A stretch of 64,000 bases of DNA from Firmicutes bacterium UBA5201 (lineage in GTDB: Bacteria; Bacillota; Clostridia; Peptostreptococcales; Acidaminobacteraceae), in the NCBI GenBank assembly GCA_002412775.1, contig DHVT01000011.1:154431-218430 (forward strand), written 5' to 3'. The notes beneath the pieces are model-generated. The model had not been told where the DNA came from. It saw nothing but the letters and a program-made list of their open reading frames with translations, and made no database searches. Positions within the stretch are counted from its first letter, which is position 1. Each line of letters starts with the position of its first letter. Made by a program: the position numbers and the translations under genes. This document shows positions 50,641 through 58,347 of this stretch, piece after piece.

Positions 50641-51522
50641 ATGGATTCACTAAGTAATATGAATAAAGCACTTGCTTATATAGAAGAGCATTTGACTGGA
50701 GCAATTGATTATGTGGAGATTTCTAGAATAGCTTATTGTTCAGAGTATCATTTCAAGCGTATGTTTTCATTTTTAGCAGGAATCAGTCTATCAGAATACA
50801 TTCGTAGAAGAAAATTGACACTGGCAGCTATTGAACTCAAAAATAGTGACCTTAGAATTATCGATATTGCGATAAAATATGGATATAATTCTGCGGATTC
50901 ATTTTCCAGAGCTTTTCAGTCCATGCATGGAATTTTACCCTCTGTGGCCAGAAGTGAGAGTGCGCAAATCAAATCATTTCCACAAATGACTTTCCGATTA
51001 TCAATTCAAGGAGGATGTGAGATGAATTATCGAATAGTAGAGAAACAGGCTTTTAAAATGGTGGGATTCAAGAAGAGAGTTCCTTTGGTTTTTAGCGGTG
51101 TAAATCCGGAGATCGCAAAAATGTATGAATCATTTACACCTGAAATCATCAATACTTTAAAGGACCTGTCCAATGTCGAACCGACAGGGATCATCAGTGC
51201 ATCGACAAATTTTTCTGAAGGGAGAATGGAGGAAAAGGGAGAACTGGATCATTATATTGGGGTTGCAACTTCGAGTGGTGATACAGCTGAATATGAAGTT
51301 TTGAATGTAGATGCAGGTACGTGGGCGGTATTTGAATCCGTAGGTCCATTCCCTGAAACACTTCAAAATATTTGGGGAAGAATTTATTCCGAATGGTTTC
51401 CATCATCGGGATATGAATCAATAGAAGGTCCTGAGATCCTGTGGCATGAAAATAAAGATACAGGCAATCCCAAATATAGAAGTGAGATTTGGATTCCGGT
51501 CAAAAAGACGCAGTCCAATTAA
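50641..51522 (+). CDS. AraC-family regulator with GyrI-like effector domain (second copy)
   Basis: A 293-residue protein with the same architecture as 10697-11566. AraC HTH pair: EISRIAYCSEYHFKRMFSFL and DIAIKYGYNSADSFSRAFQS; effector domain from MNYRIVEKQAFKMVGFKKRV to IWIPVKK. The two are clearly paralogous but diverged. GGAGG precedes ATG 50641. Its position just after an ABC-2 exporter fits a regulator of multidrug response, but no specific target is seen. Confidence 0.92.
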   Translation: MDSLSNMNKALAYIEEHLTGAIDYVEISRIAYCSEYHFKRMFSFLAGISLSEYIRRRKLTLAAIELKNSDLRIIDIAIKYGYNSADSFSRAFQSMHGILPSVARSESAQIKSFPQMTFRLSIQGGCEMNYRIVEKQAFKMVGFKKRVPLVFSGVNPEIAKMYESFTPEIINTLKDLSNVEPTGIISASTNFSEGRMEEKGELDHYIGVATSSGDTAEYEVLNVDAGTWAVFESVGPFPETLQNIWGRIYSEWFPSSGYESIEGPEILWHENKDTGNPKYRSEIWIPVKKTQSN

Positions 51523-51530
51523 TCAATCGC

Positions 51531-51567
51531 AAAAAACGAGAGCATGCGATGCATACTCTCGTTTTTT
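51531..51567. terminator. Bidirectional terminator
   Basis: AAAAAACGAGAG (51531-51542) pairs with CTCTCGTTTTTT (51556-51567), a 12-bp perfect stem with A and T runs, serving the AraC gene and the convergent YccF gene. Confidence 0.92.
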
Positions 51568-51925
51568 ATATCCGTGACCCAAATGGCAAAAGCGCTAGTT
51601 GAGCCAGTTTCAAATGTTGTTTTGCAAATGGGATGCCAATAATTGTAATTCCTAATAATAGAGCCATGACAATATGCATCAGACAAAGCTCCCAACCCAA
51701 CAAGATGATCCAAATGATATTTCCGATAAAACTACCTGCACCGAAGTTCCCCATACTGATGTTTTTACCAAAAGGGGCAAGTGTAAGTCCTGCTATTTTA
51801 AAACACTGTAAACCAAATGGGATACCAATAACGGTGATGCATAGCAACACACCGGCAATTGCCCAACCGATGGCGGCAATGAAACCACCTAAGATCAACC
51901 AAATTAAATTTCCAAGCAATGACAT
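51566..51925 (-). CDS. yccF: YccF-domain membrane protein
   Basis: A 119-residue protein containing two YccF repeats: NLIWLILGGFIAAIGWAIAG with ITVIGIPFGLQCFKIA, and NIIWIILLGWELCLMHIVMA with ITIIGIPFAKQHLKLA. Each repeat is a helix, a short loop and the conserved ITxIGIPF. Inner-membrane protein of unknown function. GGAGA precedes the ATG. Confidence 0.94.
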   Translation of the reverse strand: MSLLGNLIWLILGGFIAAIGWAIAGVLLCITVIGIPFGLQCFKIAGLTLAPFGKNISMGNFGAGSFIGNIIWIILLGWELCLMHIVMALLLGITIIGIPFAKQHLKLAQLALLPFGSRI

Positions 51926-52033
51926 AGTATTCTCCTGAGATCATATTTTTCTTTTATCTTATTATAATACATGGATTGTTCGTTGGCGTTAGGATTTGAT
52001 TAGAATTTGCATGATGAGCAATCAACAAAATAA

Positions 52034-52059
52034 AGCTAACTGATAAAATCAGCTAGCCT
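52034..52059 (-). terminator. Terminator of the SLH-M15 gene
   Basis: AGCTAACTGAT (52034-52044) pairs with ATCAGCTAGCCT (52048-52059) with one mismatch or wobble; on the minus strand it is followed by TTTATTTT. Confidence 0.65.
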
Positions 52060-52069
52060 TTTTGATAGA

Positions 52070-53395
52070 TCACCATCCCAGGAAGGAGAAGTGCATATAA
52101 TCATTGCTTGTAGGCCAAGCATCTCCGCCCCATGTGAAACCATATTTCTTAAAAGCACGAACCACATCACCATCGGGTTTGATGGAATATGGATTACTAC
52201 CTGGAAGCCAGAATGAACCAGCAACAACTGTTCCATCTTTTCTAATCATATAATTTTCGTTGGCGTTGATATCGACCGCAAGACCTAAATTGTGTTCCGA
52301 AGTTGAACTTGATCTCCATGAATAACCATGAACATCCTTGATGGGGAACTGCTCTGCACCTTCGTATATTTCTTTGAACACCTGTTTGAAGATTTCAGCT
52401 ACAGCTGAATTGACTCTTATGGTTCGTAACCCGGGTGTTTTGGTTCCGTCTGATGTCAGTGTCCACACATCAACGGTGATATTCACCATATGCTTAAGTG
52501 CTTCTTCAGAAGATGCATATCTCGCAGCATCTGGTGAACCAAAAACGGCGGTATACTTCGTCGTGTTATTGCCTTGCATGACCATGAGTTCTTCATATGA
52601 ATAAAGAGCCTCGAGCGGAAGACCTCTTCTGCTGCCTCTGCTGACGGAATATTCATTAATTATAGGAGAGCTCGTGACCAATTTATTAAGTGCATCGTTG
52701 GATTTTCTGAGTGATACAGGTTGACTGTCGGTAGCCTTAAGTGTTCTTGTCAAAATCACCATTGCCTGTGAACGTGTGATTGGCAGTTTAGGTTCGATGT
52801 TTCCTTGATCTGTACCAGCAAGTATGCCGAGGTTGATGAGTACGGATGAAGCCTGTTTAGCCCAGTCACTCACTTCCTGGCCATCATTGAACTTCAGTAG
52901 GGATTCATTGATTATCAAGCTTTTCTGCTCTTCATTTAGAGTAGTCTCTGTGCCAGAATCAAAATGGTTGATCAGATTATTGATCATAACAAACATCTCT
53001 TGACGTTTGATATCACTGATCGATCGATAAGTTCCATCCGTATAGCCTGAGACGAACTCAAGTTCACTCGCGATTTGTGCATAAACATTGGGTTGATCGC
53101 TGAAACGGGTGGAGTTCCATGTTTCAGGCAATGAACCTGTTATTCTGACATAAGCAAGCACTATTGCCTCTGCGAATTCACCTCTTGTAATTGGTGCGTC
53201 CATTGAAACTTCTTTAAATCTGCTTGGCATGATTTGCCATTCTATCGCTTCTTCAATTCCTTCTTTGTACCATGGGGCTACGCTCTGATATCCTTCAACT
53301 GAAGTGTAATTTGTGGACTCTGCAAAAGTTAGTGTTTGTGTCAATGTGAGTGCAGTAATTAAAGTGAAAACAGTCAACAACTTTATTATTTTCAT
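52070..53395 (-). CDS. SLH-domain protein with C-terminal M15 (D,D-carboxypeptidase-like) domain
   Basis: A 441-residue secreted protein. The signal peptide (IIKLLTVFTLITALTLTQTLTF, cut after a Phe-Ala) is followed by three S-layer-homology repeats (about 35-85, 95-150, 155-220: ITRGEFAEAIVLAY, ISDIKRQEMFVMIN, ITRSQAMVILTRTL), which anchor to cell-wall polymers. The C-terminal ~150 residues are an M15B peptidase fold with SEHNLGLAVDIN (zinc His and Asp) and NDYMHFSF (last zinc His). It should trim D-Ala from cell-wall peptides. GAGAGGTG sets the ATG at 53395. Confidence 0.9.
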   Translation of the reverse strand: MKIIKLLTVFTLITALTLTQTLTFAESTNYTSVEGYQSVAPWYKEGIEEAIEWQIMPSRFKEVSMDAPITRGEFAEAIVLAYVRITGSLPETWNSTRFSDQPNVYAQIASELEFVSGYTDGTYRSISDIKRQEMFVMINNLINHFDSGTETTLNEEQKSLIINESLLKFNDGQEVSDWAKQASSVLINLGILAGTDQGNIEPKLPITRSQAMVILTRTLKATDSQPVSLRKSNDALNKLVTSSPIINEYSVSRGSRRGLPLEALYSYEELMVMQGNNTTKYTAVFGSPDAARYASSEEALKHMVNITVDVWTLTSDGTKTPGLRTIRVNSAVAEIFKQVFKEIYEGAEQFPIKDVHGYSWRSSSTSEHNLGLAVDINANENYMIRKDGTVVAGSFWLPGSNPYSIKPDGDVVRAFKKYGFTWGGDAWPTSNDYMHFSFLGW

Positions 53396-53497
53396 ATACA
53401 CCTCTCTGGTTTACATAATTTGAATGGTTTCATTATAACATTTTTATTCGATAAGTATTTGCTTATAATGAATAAAGTGTCATTTGTGCATCAAATA

Positions 53498-53511
53498 GGG
53501 ACTTAAGTCCC
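53498..53511. promoter_or_regulatory. 14-bp perfect palindrome upstream of the hemerythrin promoter
   Basis: GGGACTTAAGTCCC, 15 bp upstream of the CRP-like box. It could be a second regulator site or a hairpin for the minus-strand transcript. Confidence 0.35.
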
Positions 53512-53525
53512 TTGAAATTTACTTG

Positions 53526-53541
53526 TGTGATGCAAATCACA
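53526..53541. promoter_or_regulatory. CRP/FNR-family binding site at the hemerythrin gene
   Basis: TGTGATGCAAATCACA has perfect TGTGA-N6-TCACA half-sites. Its centre (53533.5) lies about 41 bp upstream of the start predicted from a CATAAT -10 at 53563-53568, the class II activator position. Confidence 0.72.
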
Positions 53542-53595
53542 TACTGATCTCAAAAAATATTGCATAATTATGCTATCAATGAATGGAGGACTGAT

Positions 53596-54003
53596 ATGAA
53601 CAGAACAGAACAGTTAAAAAAACAACATGAAAGCATAAACCAACTTATTCTGGAAACCAACAAATTGGTGAAAGAGATCAATCTTGAATTGAATGCATCT
53701 GAAATTGCAAAAAATATCAGCACATTAGCAGGGATATTACAAATACATTTATCCCAGGAAGATCAATATCTATATCCGAGTTTGATGAAGTCAGAGAATC
53801 CTGAAGTAATGAAAAAAGCTAAAATGTATATGGATGAAATGGGCAATCTTAAGTCTGTTTATATTGAATTTAAAAACGAGTTTAATACAAAATCCAAGAT
53901 TATGACAAATTCAATCGGATTTGAAAAAGCATTTAAAGTAGTATTTAGTGCGATTGAAAAGCGAATATCTCGAGAAGATTCTGATTTGTATTTGATGCTA
54001 TAG
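53596..54003 (+). CDS. Hemerythrin-like (HHE) domain protein
   Basis: A 135-residue four-helix protein. Iron ligands of the HHE type are seen in LKKQHESINQLI (His, Glu), LQIHLSQEDQYLYPSL (His-x3-Glu-Asp) and the last helix. Such proteins bind a di-iron centre and are linked to oxygen, NO or iron repair. GGAGG sets the ATG at 53596; the frame open from 53560 contains the promoter. The perfect CRP/FNR box upstream suggests redox or nitrosative control. Confidence 0.82.
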   Translation: MNRTEQLKKQHESINQLILETNKLVKEINLELNASEIAKNISTLAGILQIHLSQEDQYLYPSLMKSENPEVMKKAKMYMDEMGNLKSVYIEFKNEFNTKSKIMTNSIGFEKAFKVVFSAIEKRISREDSDLYLML

Positions 54004-54022
54004 ATTATTACACTGGAAAACA

Positions 54023-54057
54023 AAGGAATGCCTTTCAAAAAATGAAGGGCATTCCTT
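54023..54057. terminator. Terminator between hemerythrin and DUF1062 genes
   Basis: AAGGAATGCC (54023-54032) pairs with GGCATTCCTT (54048-54057); the outer A/T flanks allow use in both directions. Confidence 0.75.
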
Positions 54058-54075
54058 AATTTATTCAATATGAAT

Positions 54076-54639
54076 TTAGCAATCACCAGGTAAGATAAAG
54101 GTCATTCCGTCTTTTATCCTCTTTTTCAAAGGTAAATGATCCGAAAGAGTTTTTGATAGATTTGAGCGAGATATACCTGTTTGATCAGCCAACAATTTAT
54201 CCAGTCTGAGATTTAGACTTAATGGACATCTTATTGTAATTTCTTGTGAGTGTTCAGTATAATCTTTATGCTCGACTTTGCTGACCAAAACATCGAACTC
54301 CATGGACTCATAAACGAGCTCGGAATTGTTTCTTCTGTGAATATCTGGATCAAACCCAATGTGATGTGCGAGATCTTTATCATTTTTAATATAGCAATCG
54401 TATCTTTTTGGGTCAATCTCTTTGGGATTGACTCGTTCGTGAATGGGCATGTTCCATTTGGATTTGCATTTGCTGCAATTGTAAATCAACCAGACATCAA
54501 GATTCTTTCCATTGGCATTGACTCTGAATTTGGTGCTGTTGACATAGTGGGTTTTTTCACCACATTTTGGACAATTCCTAAACACTTTTGGTACTGATTT
54601 TGGTGTTATTGTCCATTCAACTTTCTGATAATAGCTCAT
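54076..54639 (-). CDS. DUF1062 domain protein
   Basis: A 187-residue cytosolic protein. The N-terminal part has a four-Cys zinc ribbon (FRNCPKCGEKT...NCSKCKSKWN), followed by a region typical of DUF1062 (NMPIHERVNPKEIDPKRY). The C-terminal ~60 residues (NLRLDKLLADQTGISRSNLS) resemble a small HTH or RNA-binding S4-like segment. GGGAGATG precedes the ATG. The family function is unknown; nucleic-acid binding is plausible. Confidence 0.82.
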   Translation of the reverse strand: MSYYQKVEWTITPKSVPKVFRNCPKCGEKTHYVNSTKFRVNANGKNLDVWLIYNCSKCKSKWNMPIHERVNPKEIDPKRYDCYIKNDKDLAHHIGFDPDIHRRNNSELVYESMEFDVLVSKVEHKDYTEHSQEITIRCPLSLNLRLDKLLADQTGISRSNLSKTLSDHLPLKKRIKDGMTFILPGDC

Positions 54640-54804
54640 TTGGCATCTCCCTGAATTTTAGTGGGATCTGCAAAGGCTTATTACTTTTTATTTTTTATGC
54701 AATAGCCTCTGCTATGCATTGTATGAAGGGGTGCACATAAATAATTCCTCCTGTAGTTTTGTCTTAACAATACTATTGTAGAGGAGTTCGGGTGGAATAT
54801 CGAC
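54640..54804. other. AT-rich intergenic stretch without visible gene
   Basis: The region between DUF1062 and the hairpins holds no ORF with a ribosome site. A short imperfect hairpin (AATAGCCTCTGCTATG) is present near 54702, and it probably includes the DUF1062 promoter. Confidence 0.4.
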
Positions 54805-54833
54805 CTCAAGTTCCTTTATGTAAAGAACTTGAG
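54805..54833. repeat. Inverted repeat
   Basis: CTCAAGTTC (54805-54813) pairs with GAACTTGAG (54825-54833), with further pairing inside. There is no T run, so it is not a clear terminator. Confidence 0.5.
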
Positions 54834-54844
54834 TCACAAATAAA

Positions 54845-54873
54845 AAACATAAGTGAGTGATTCACTTATGTTT
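54845..54873 (-). terminator. Terminator of the CD3324-type gene
   Basis: AAACATAAGTGA (54845-54856) pairs with TCACTTATGTTT (54862-54873); on the minus strand it ends in a long T run. The gene's stop codon lies inside the stem. Confidence 0.85.
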
Positions 54874-55150
54874 TAGAGTTTCTCTTTTTTTCTGCCAACA
54901 CGATCCGCTGAATGCTCTTTGAAGATAAAAAGAACAAATCTGCAAGTGCATGGATTGACATACCTGCTGAATATTCCTTATAGATTTCAACGTTGCGTTT
55001 TGACAATTCTTGTTTGATTTTGGTGGTTTCACCCCATGTTTTCTTTTTTTCGATTTTTCTTGGGATATATAGATACTCACCGTCGATGTAGTTTTGAATC
55101 AGTTCCAATACTTCTCTTGGCAATATGTTTTCTGCCTTTTGATAGCTCAC
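54866..55150 (-). CDS. CD3324-family protein (Mor-like HTH)
   Basis: A 94-residue protein beginning SYQKAENILPREVLELIQNY and IDGEYLYIPRK, the signature of the CD3324 family of Clostridia. The C-terminal half, YKEYSAGMSIHALADLFFLS followed by SKSIQRIV, is a helix-turn-helix. It is probably a DNA-binding regulator related to Mor. The start is GTG after AGGAGG. An interrupted inverted repeat lies in its upstream region (55184-55236), a possible autoregulatory site. Confidence 0.88.
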   Translation of the reverse strand: MSYQKAENILPREVLELIQNYIDGEYLYIPRKIEKKKTWGETTKIKQELSKRNVEIYKEYSAGMSIHALADLFFLSSKSIQRIVLAEKKRNSKT

Positions 55151-55183
55151 TTTAGCCTCCTAAACACGATTTTTATGTTTAGA

Positions 55184-55236
55184 GTAGCAAAAGTCCATCA
55201 ATCCTATTCAATCCTATTCATAATAGCTTTTGCTAC
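55184..55236. repeat. Interrupted inverted repeat with tandem repeat in the loop
   Basis: GTAGCAAAAG (55184-55193) and CTTTTGCTAC (55227-55236) are perfect 10-bp arms. Between them ATCCTATTCA is repeated exactly twice in tandem (55201-55220). It sits in the promoter region of the CD3324 gene. Confidence 0.7.
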
Positions 55237-55286
55237 TATGCTAAAACGTATTTCCCCAAAATATGCCTCCTAGTCCGAATATTAAA

Positions 55287-55300
55287 TGTTGACATCAACA
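55287..55300. promoter_or_regulatory. Palindrome over a possible -35 box upstream of DUF1538
   Basis: TGTTGACATCAACA has arms TGTTGA and TCAACA and contains TTGACA (55289-55294). A -10 at the right distance is weak (TAATAG at 55312), so the promoter is tentative. The remaining 100 nt to the start codon are a leader without visible structure. Confidence 0.4.
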
Positions 55301-55415
55301 GTTTATAATATTAATAGTATGGATTCAACTATATTTTTGTTTTTCGTCACTCACAACTGGCGAATCTTATGATACAATCGAAGTAAATGTAGTACTTTCA
55401 GAAGGTGGTGATCCG

Positions 55416-56903
55416 TTGAATATATTCAGTGACAAACTAAAAGAAGTGTTTTTATCTATTTTACCCATTACAATAATAGTCATATTATTGAAGTTGACGG
55501 TTGTCCCCATCGATAACGGATTGATTGCAAAATTCATCGTGGGTGCATTTTTCATACTGATCGGTCTGACCTTATTTTTGGTTGGAGTTGACCTTGGAAT
55601 CACACCGCTTGGTGCTTTGTTGAGTTCAATAATCGCGAAGAAGAACAAATTGTGGATTGTCATAGTTGCAGCATTCATATTGGGATTTTTCATATCTGTT
55701 GCTGAACCTGGATTGATGATTCTGGGTAAGCAAATTGATGCGATCACCTCAGGAGCGATTTCGAGTTTCTCAATTGTGACTGTAGTCTCACTCGGAATTG
55801 GTTTTTTTATGATCCTAGGATTTCTGAGATTGATCTACAATATCCCTCTACAGTATATTCTCATTGGATCCTACGGTATAATATTCTTGCTCGGAAGCAT
55901 CACATCTCCAGAATTCTTGGCAATAGCATTTGACGCATCCGGTTCGACCACAGGTGTATTGGCAGTGCCATTCATCCTGTCACTTTCTTTGGGTATTACC
56001 GCTTTGAAGCGGGACAGTAAGGCCTCAGAAAAAGACAGTTTTGGTCTGGTCGCAATTGTTTCGGCCGGGGCTGTAATTTCAATAATGATTTTAAATTTAT
56101 TTACAGAAATTGAAGAATATTCCCAAGTTGTCATGGAGGTATCAACCGGCAATCTGTCATTGATACAATCCTTCTTAACGGCAATTCCATCATCACTTGC
56201 TGACAGCCTGATTGTTTTTTTTCCACTTATTGCGATTTTGATTATTGTAGTCTTTGTTCTTAAAATGAAATGGGGAGATTTAAGAAGAATTTTTGTTGGA
56301 CTGATCTACTCCCTTTTGGGACTTGGATTGTTTTTGATTGGAGTAAACGAGGGTTTCATGCAAGTCGGGAGCATAATCGGGGGCTATTTGGTGGGTCTTG
56401 ACTCCTCAGCGCCTTTGATCATCATCGGATTTGTGCTTGGAGTCGTAACCATATTGGCTGAACCTGCTGTTCATGTACTCACCAATCAGATCGAAGAAGT
56501 TACTTCCGGGTATGTTAGGAAGGGTATAGTTCTTTTTGCACTCTCTCTTGGAGTTGGCACTGCCATTGCATTATCCGTACTAAGGGTCGTTGTTTTCGAA
56601 ATCCAATTATGGCACTATTTGCTCCCGGGTTATTTGATAGCCATCGCTTTGACATTTGTCGCACCTAAGTTGTTTGTCGGTATTGCTTTCGATGCGGGAG
56701 GCGTTGCCACGGGACCGATGACGGCAACGTTCATACTGGCGTTCATAAACGGTGCTGCGAATCAATTTCCCACCGCAAACGTTTTAAGAGATGGATTTGG
56801 CATGATCGCCATGGTGGCATTGATGCCGATCATAACACTACAGATTCTAGGCATCTTCTTTAAAGTGAAAACTCATAAAAAAGGAGTTCGATTAAATGGC
56901 TGA
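55416..56903 (+). CDS. DUF1538 membrane protein, transporter-like, internally duplicated
   Basis: A 495-residue polytopic protein of about 12-14 helices made of two repeats offset by about 252 residues. Paired motifs are LTLFLVGVDLG/LGLFLIGVNEG, VAEPGLMILGKQID/LAEPAVHVLTNQIE (AEP at 96 and 348), and IAFDASGSTTG/IAFDAGGVATG (FDA at 172 and 425). The repeated acidic, Gly-rich FDAxGxxTG suggests an ion or substrate site in each half. DUF1538 proteins are predicted transporters with unknown substrate. The start is TTG after AAGGTGG. The next gene, a P-II protein, overlaps by eight nt, so P-II control of this membrane protein is likely. Confidence 0.9.
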   Translation: MNIFSDKLKEVFLSILPITIIVILLKLTVVPIDNGLIAKFIVGAFFILIGLTLFLVGVDLGITPLGALLSSIIAKKNKLWIVIVAAFILGFFISVAEPGLMILGKQIDAITSGAISSFSIVTVVSLGIGFFMILGFLRLIYNIPLQYILIGSYGIIFLLGSITSPEFLAIAFDASGSTTGVLAVPFILSLSLGITALKRDSKASEKDSFGLVAIVSAGAVISIMILNLFTEIEEYSQVVMEVSTGNLSLIQSFLTAIPSSLADSLIVFFPLIAILIIVVFVLKMKWGDLRRIFVGLIYSLLGLGLFLIGVNEGFMQVGSIIGGYLVGLDSSAPLIIIGFVLGVVTILAEPAVHVLTNQIEEVTSGYVRKGIVLFALSLGVGTAIALSVLRVVVFEIQLWHYLLPGYLIAIALTFVAPKLFVGIAFDAGGVATGPMTATFILAFINGAANQFPTANVLRDGFGMIAMVALMPIITLQILGIFFKVKTHKKGVRLNG

Positions 56904-57561
56904 CAATATAAAGTGCTATTTCAAATTAAATATTGTAATTGTAAAACATGGTCTAGGCAGCAAGGTTGTTTCCATCGCCAAAGAAAGTGGCATTTCAGGA
57001 GGAACGGTTATCTTTGGAAAGGGAACCAATAGGAGCTCGTTTCTTAAATTCCTTGAACTCTCGGATATTCGCAAGGAAATTATACTTGTGCTCTCCAATG
57101 GGAACAATGGGGTAACATTCCTGGAGAACGTGTCTCGAAAATTGAATTTCGAGAAACCCGATAGTGGTATAGCTTTTTCAATACCGGTCGGACAGGTTTA
57201 TGGCACACAAAATTGCATTGGGACAGAACAGACAAATATGGGAGAAGGTGAGTTTTTGAATTTATTCAATTCGGTATTCGTTATCGTGGACAAAGGGCAG
57301 GCAAATGAAGTAGTGGCGGCAGCACAAAAAGCAGGTGCGAAGGGCGCGACCATAATTAATGGACGTGGATCCGGAATTCATGAAACCAGCAAATTATTTG
57401 CTTTTGAAATAGAACCTGAAAAGGAAATTGTTTTAATTTTGGTGGAAAGAACAATTACACCCAAAGTATGTGAATCCATCAATAAGCAAATTAAGCTTGA
57501 TGAACCAGGTAAAGGGATCATGTTCATTCAAAGTGTTGATGAAATTTATGGATTGAGATAA
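56896..57561 (+). CDS. Tandem P-II-like signalling protein
   Basis: A 221-residue protein of two P-II-like domains (about 9-105 and 124-221). Matching pairs include VIVKHGLGSKVVSIAKESG / VIVDKGQANEVVAAAQKAG, KEIILVL / KEIVLIL and EKPDSGIAF / DEPGKGIMF (offset 116). The second has GAKGATIINGRGSG, the T-loop base seen in P-II family proteins; the Tyr of GlnB uridylylation is not evident. P-II proteins are normally single-domain trimers that bind ATP/ADP and 2-oxoglutarate or other effectors and gate transporters. AAGGAG precedes the ATG, which lies within the end of the DUF1538 gene. Confidence 0.88.
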   Translation: MADNIKCYFKLNIVIVKHGLGSKVVSIAKESGISGGTVIFGKGTNRSSFLKFLELSDIRKEIILVLSNGNNGVTFLENVSRKLNFEKPDSGIAFSIPVGQVYGTQNCIGTEQTNMGEGEFLNLFNSVFVIVDKGQANEVVAAAQKAGAKGATIINGRGSGIHETSKLFAFEIEPEKEIVLILVERTITPKVCESINKQIKLDEPGKGIMFIQSVDEIYGLR

Positions 57562-57582
57562 TTGAAACAAGAGGAGAATTTT

Positions 57583-58347
57583 ATGAAAATGCCAGTTTTA
57601 TTCGTAGGACATGGATCTCCAATGAACGCGATTGAAGACAATGAGTTTTCACAAACTTGGAAATCGCTTGGAAAGAATTTGCCAAGACCTAAAGCCATTC
57701 TGGCCATTTCTGCTCATTGGTACGTAGAAGGGACCAAAACTTCCGATCAGTCGAATCCACGTATGATTTATGATATGTACGGATTTCCTGAGGAACTATA
57801 TGAGCTGAAATATCCAGTTATTGGTTCAGCGGATCTTGCCAGCCAACTTAAAAATACTCTTGGAGAACGTGTATCCATAGACAATGGATGGGGTATTGAT
57901 CATGGCACATGGTCTGTTTTATGTCACATGTACCCTGAGGCGGATATACCTGTTGTGCAGCTCAGCATTGATCATCAGGCACCGGCATCTGTCCATTATG
58001 AAATCGGAAAAGCTTTGGGATTTCTAAGAGAAGAAGGGGTTCTTATTATGGCAAGTGGCAATGTGGTGCACAACCTTGCTTTGATCAATTGGCAGATGGA
58101 AGGTGGCTACCCCTGGGCACATGAGTTCGACATCTATATAAAAAATAATATTCTTGAAGGAAAACATGATGATGTCATTCACCATGAACGCGTAGGCGAA
58201 AGCGCAAAAAAAGCATTCTATACTCCAGATCATTACTTTCCTTTGCTTTATGCACTCGGTGCATCAGAACCAACGGATGATATCAAAGTGTTCAATGAGA
58301 AATGTCTCATGGGTTCAATGTCCATGACAGGATACCAGTTCGGTTAA
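57583..58347 (+). CDS. ygiD: Class III extradiol dioxygenase, 4,5-DOPA dioxygenase type (YgiD-like)
   Basis: A 254-residue LigB-fold enzyme. Metal and catalytic residues lie in VLFVGHGSPMNAI (His), ILAISAHWYVEG (His), NGWGIDHGTWSVL (His) and DIPVVQLSID. Related E. coli YgiD and plant DODA cleave DOPA between carbons 4 and 5. In an anaerobe the oxygen-dependent role is odd, so an uncharacterised activity or oxygen detoxification is possible. GAGGAG sets the ATG at 57583; TTG 57562 directly follows the P-II stop. It overlaps the convergent ATPase gene by four nt. Confidence 0.9.
   Translation: MKMPVLFVGHGSPMNAIEDNEFSQTWKSLGKNLPRPKAILAISAHWYVEGTKTSDQSNPRMIYDMYGFPEELYELKYPVIGSADLASQLKNTLGERVSIDNGWGIDHGTWSVLCHMYPEADIPVVQLSIDHQAPASVHYEIGKALGFLREEGVLIMASGNVVHNLALINWQMEGGYPWAHEFDIYIKNNILEGKHDDVIHHERVGESAKKAFYTPDHYFPLLYALGASEPTDDIKVFNEKCLMGSMSMTGYQFG

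Noticed and set aside
54250..54597. 115-codon plus-strand ORF
   Set aside because: Antisense of the DUF1062 gene, which has a zinc ribbon and a proper start.
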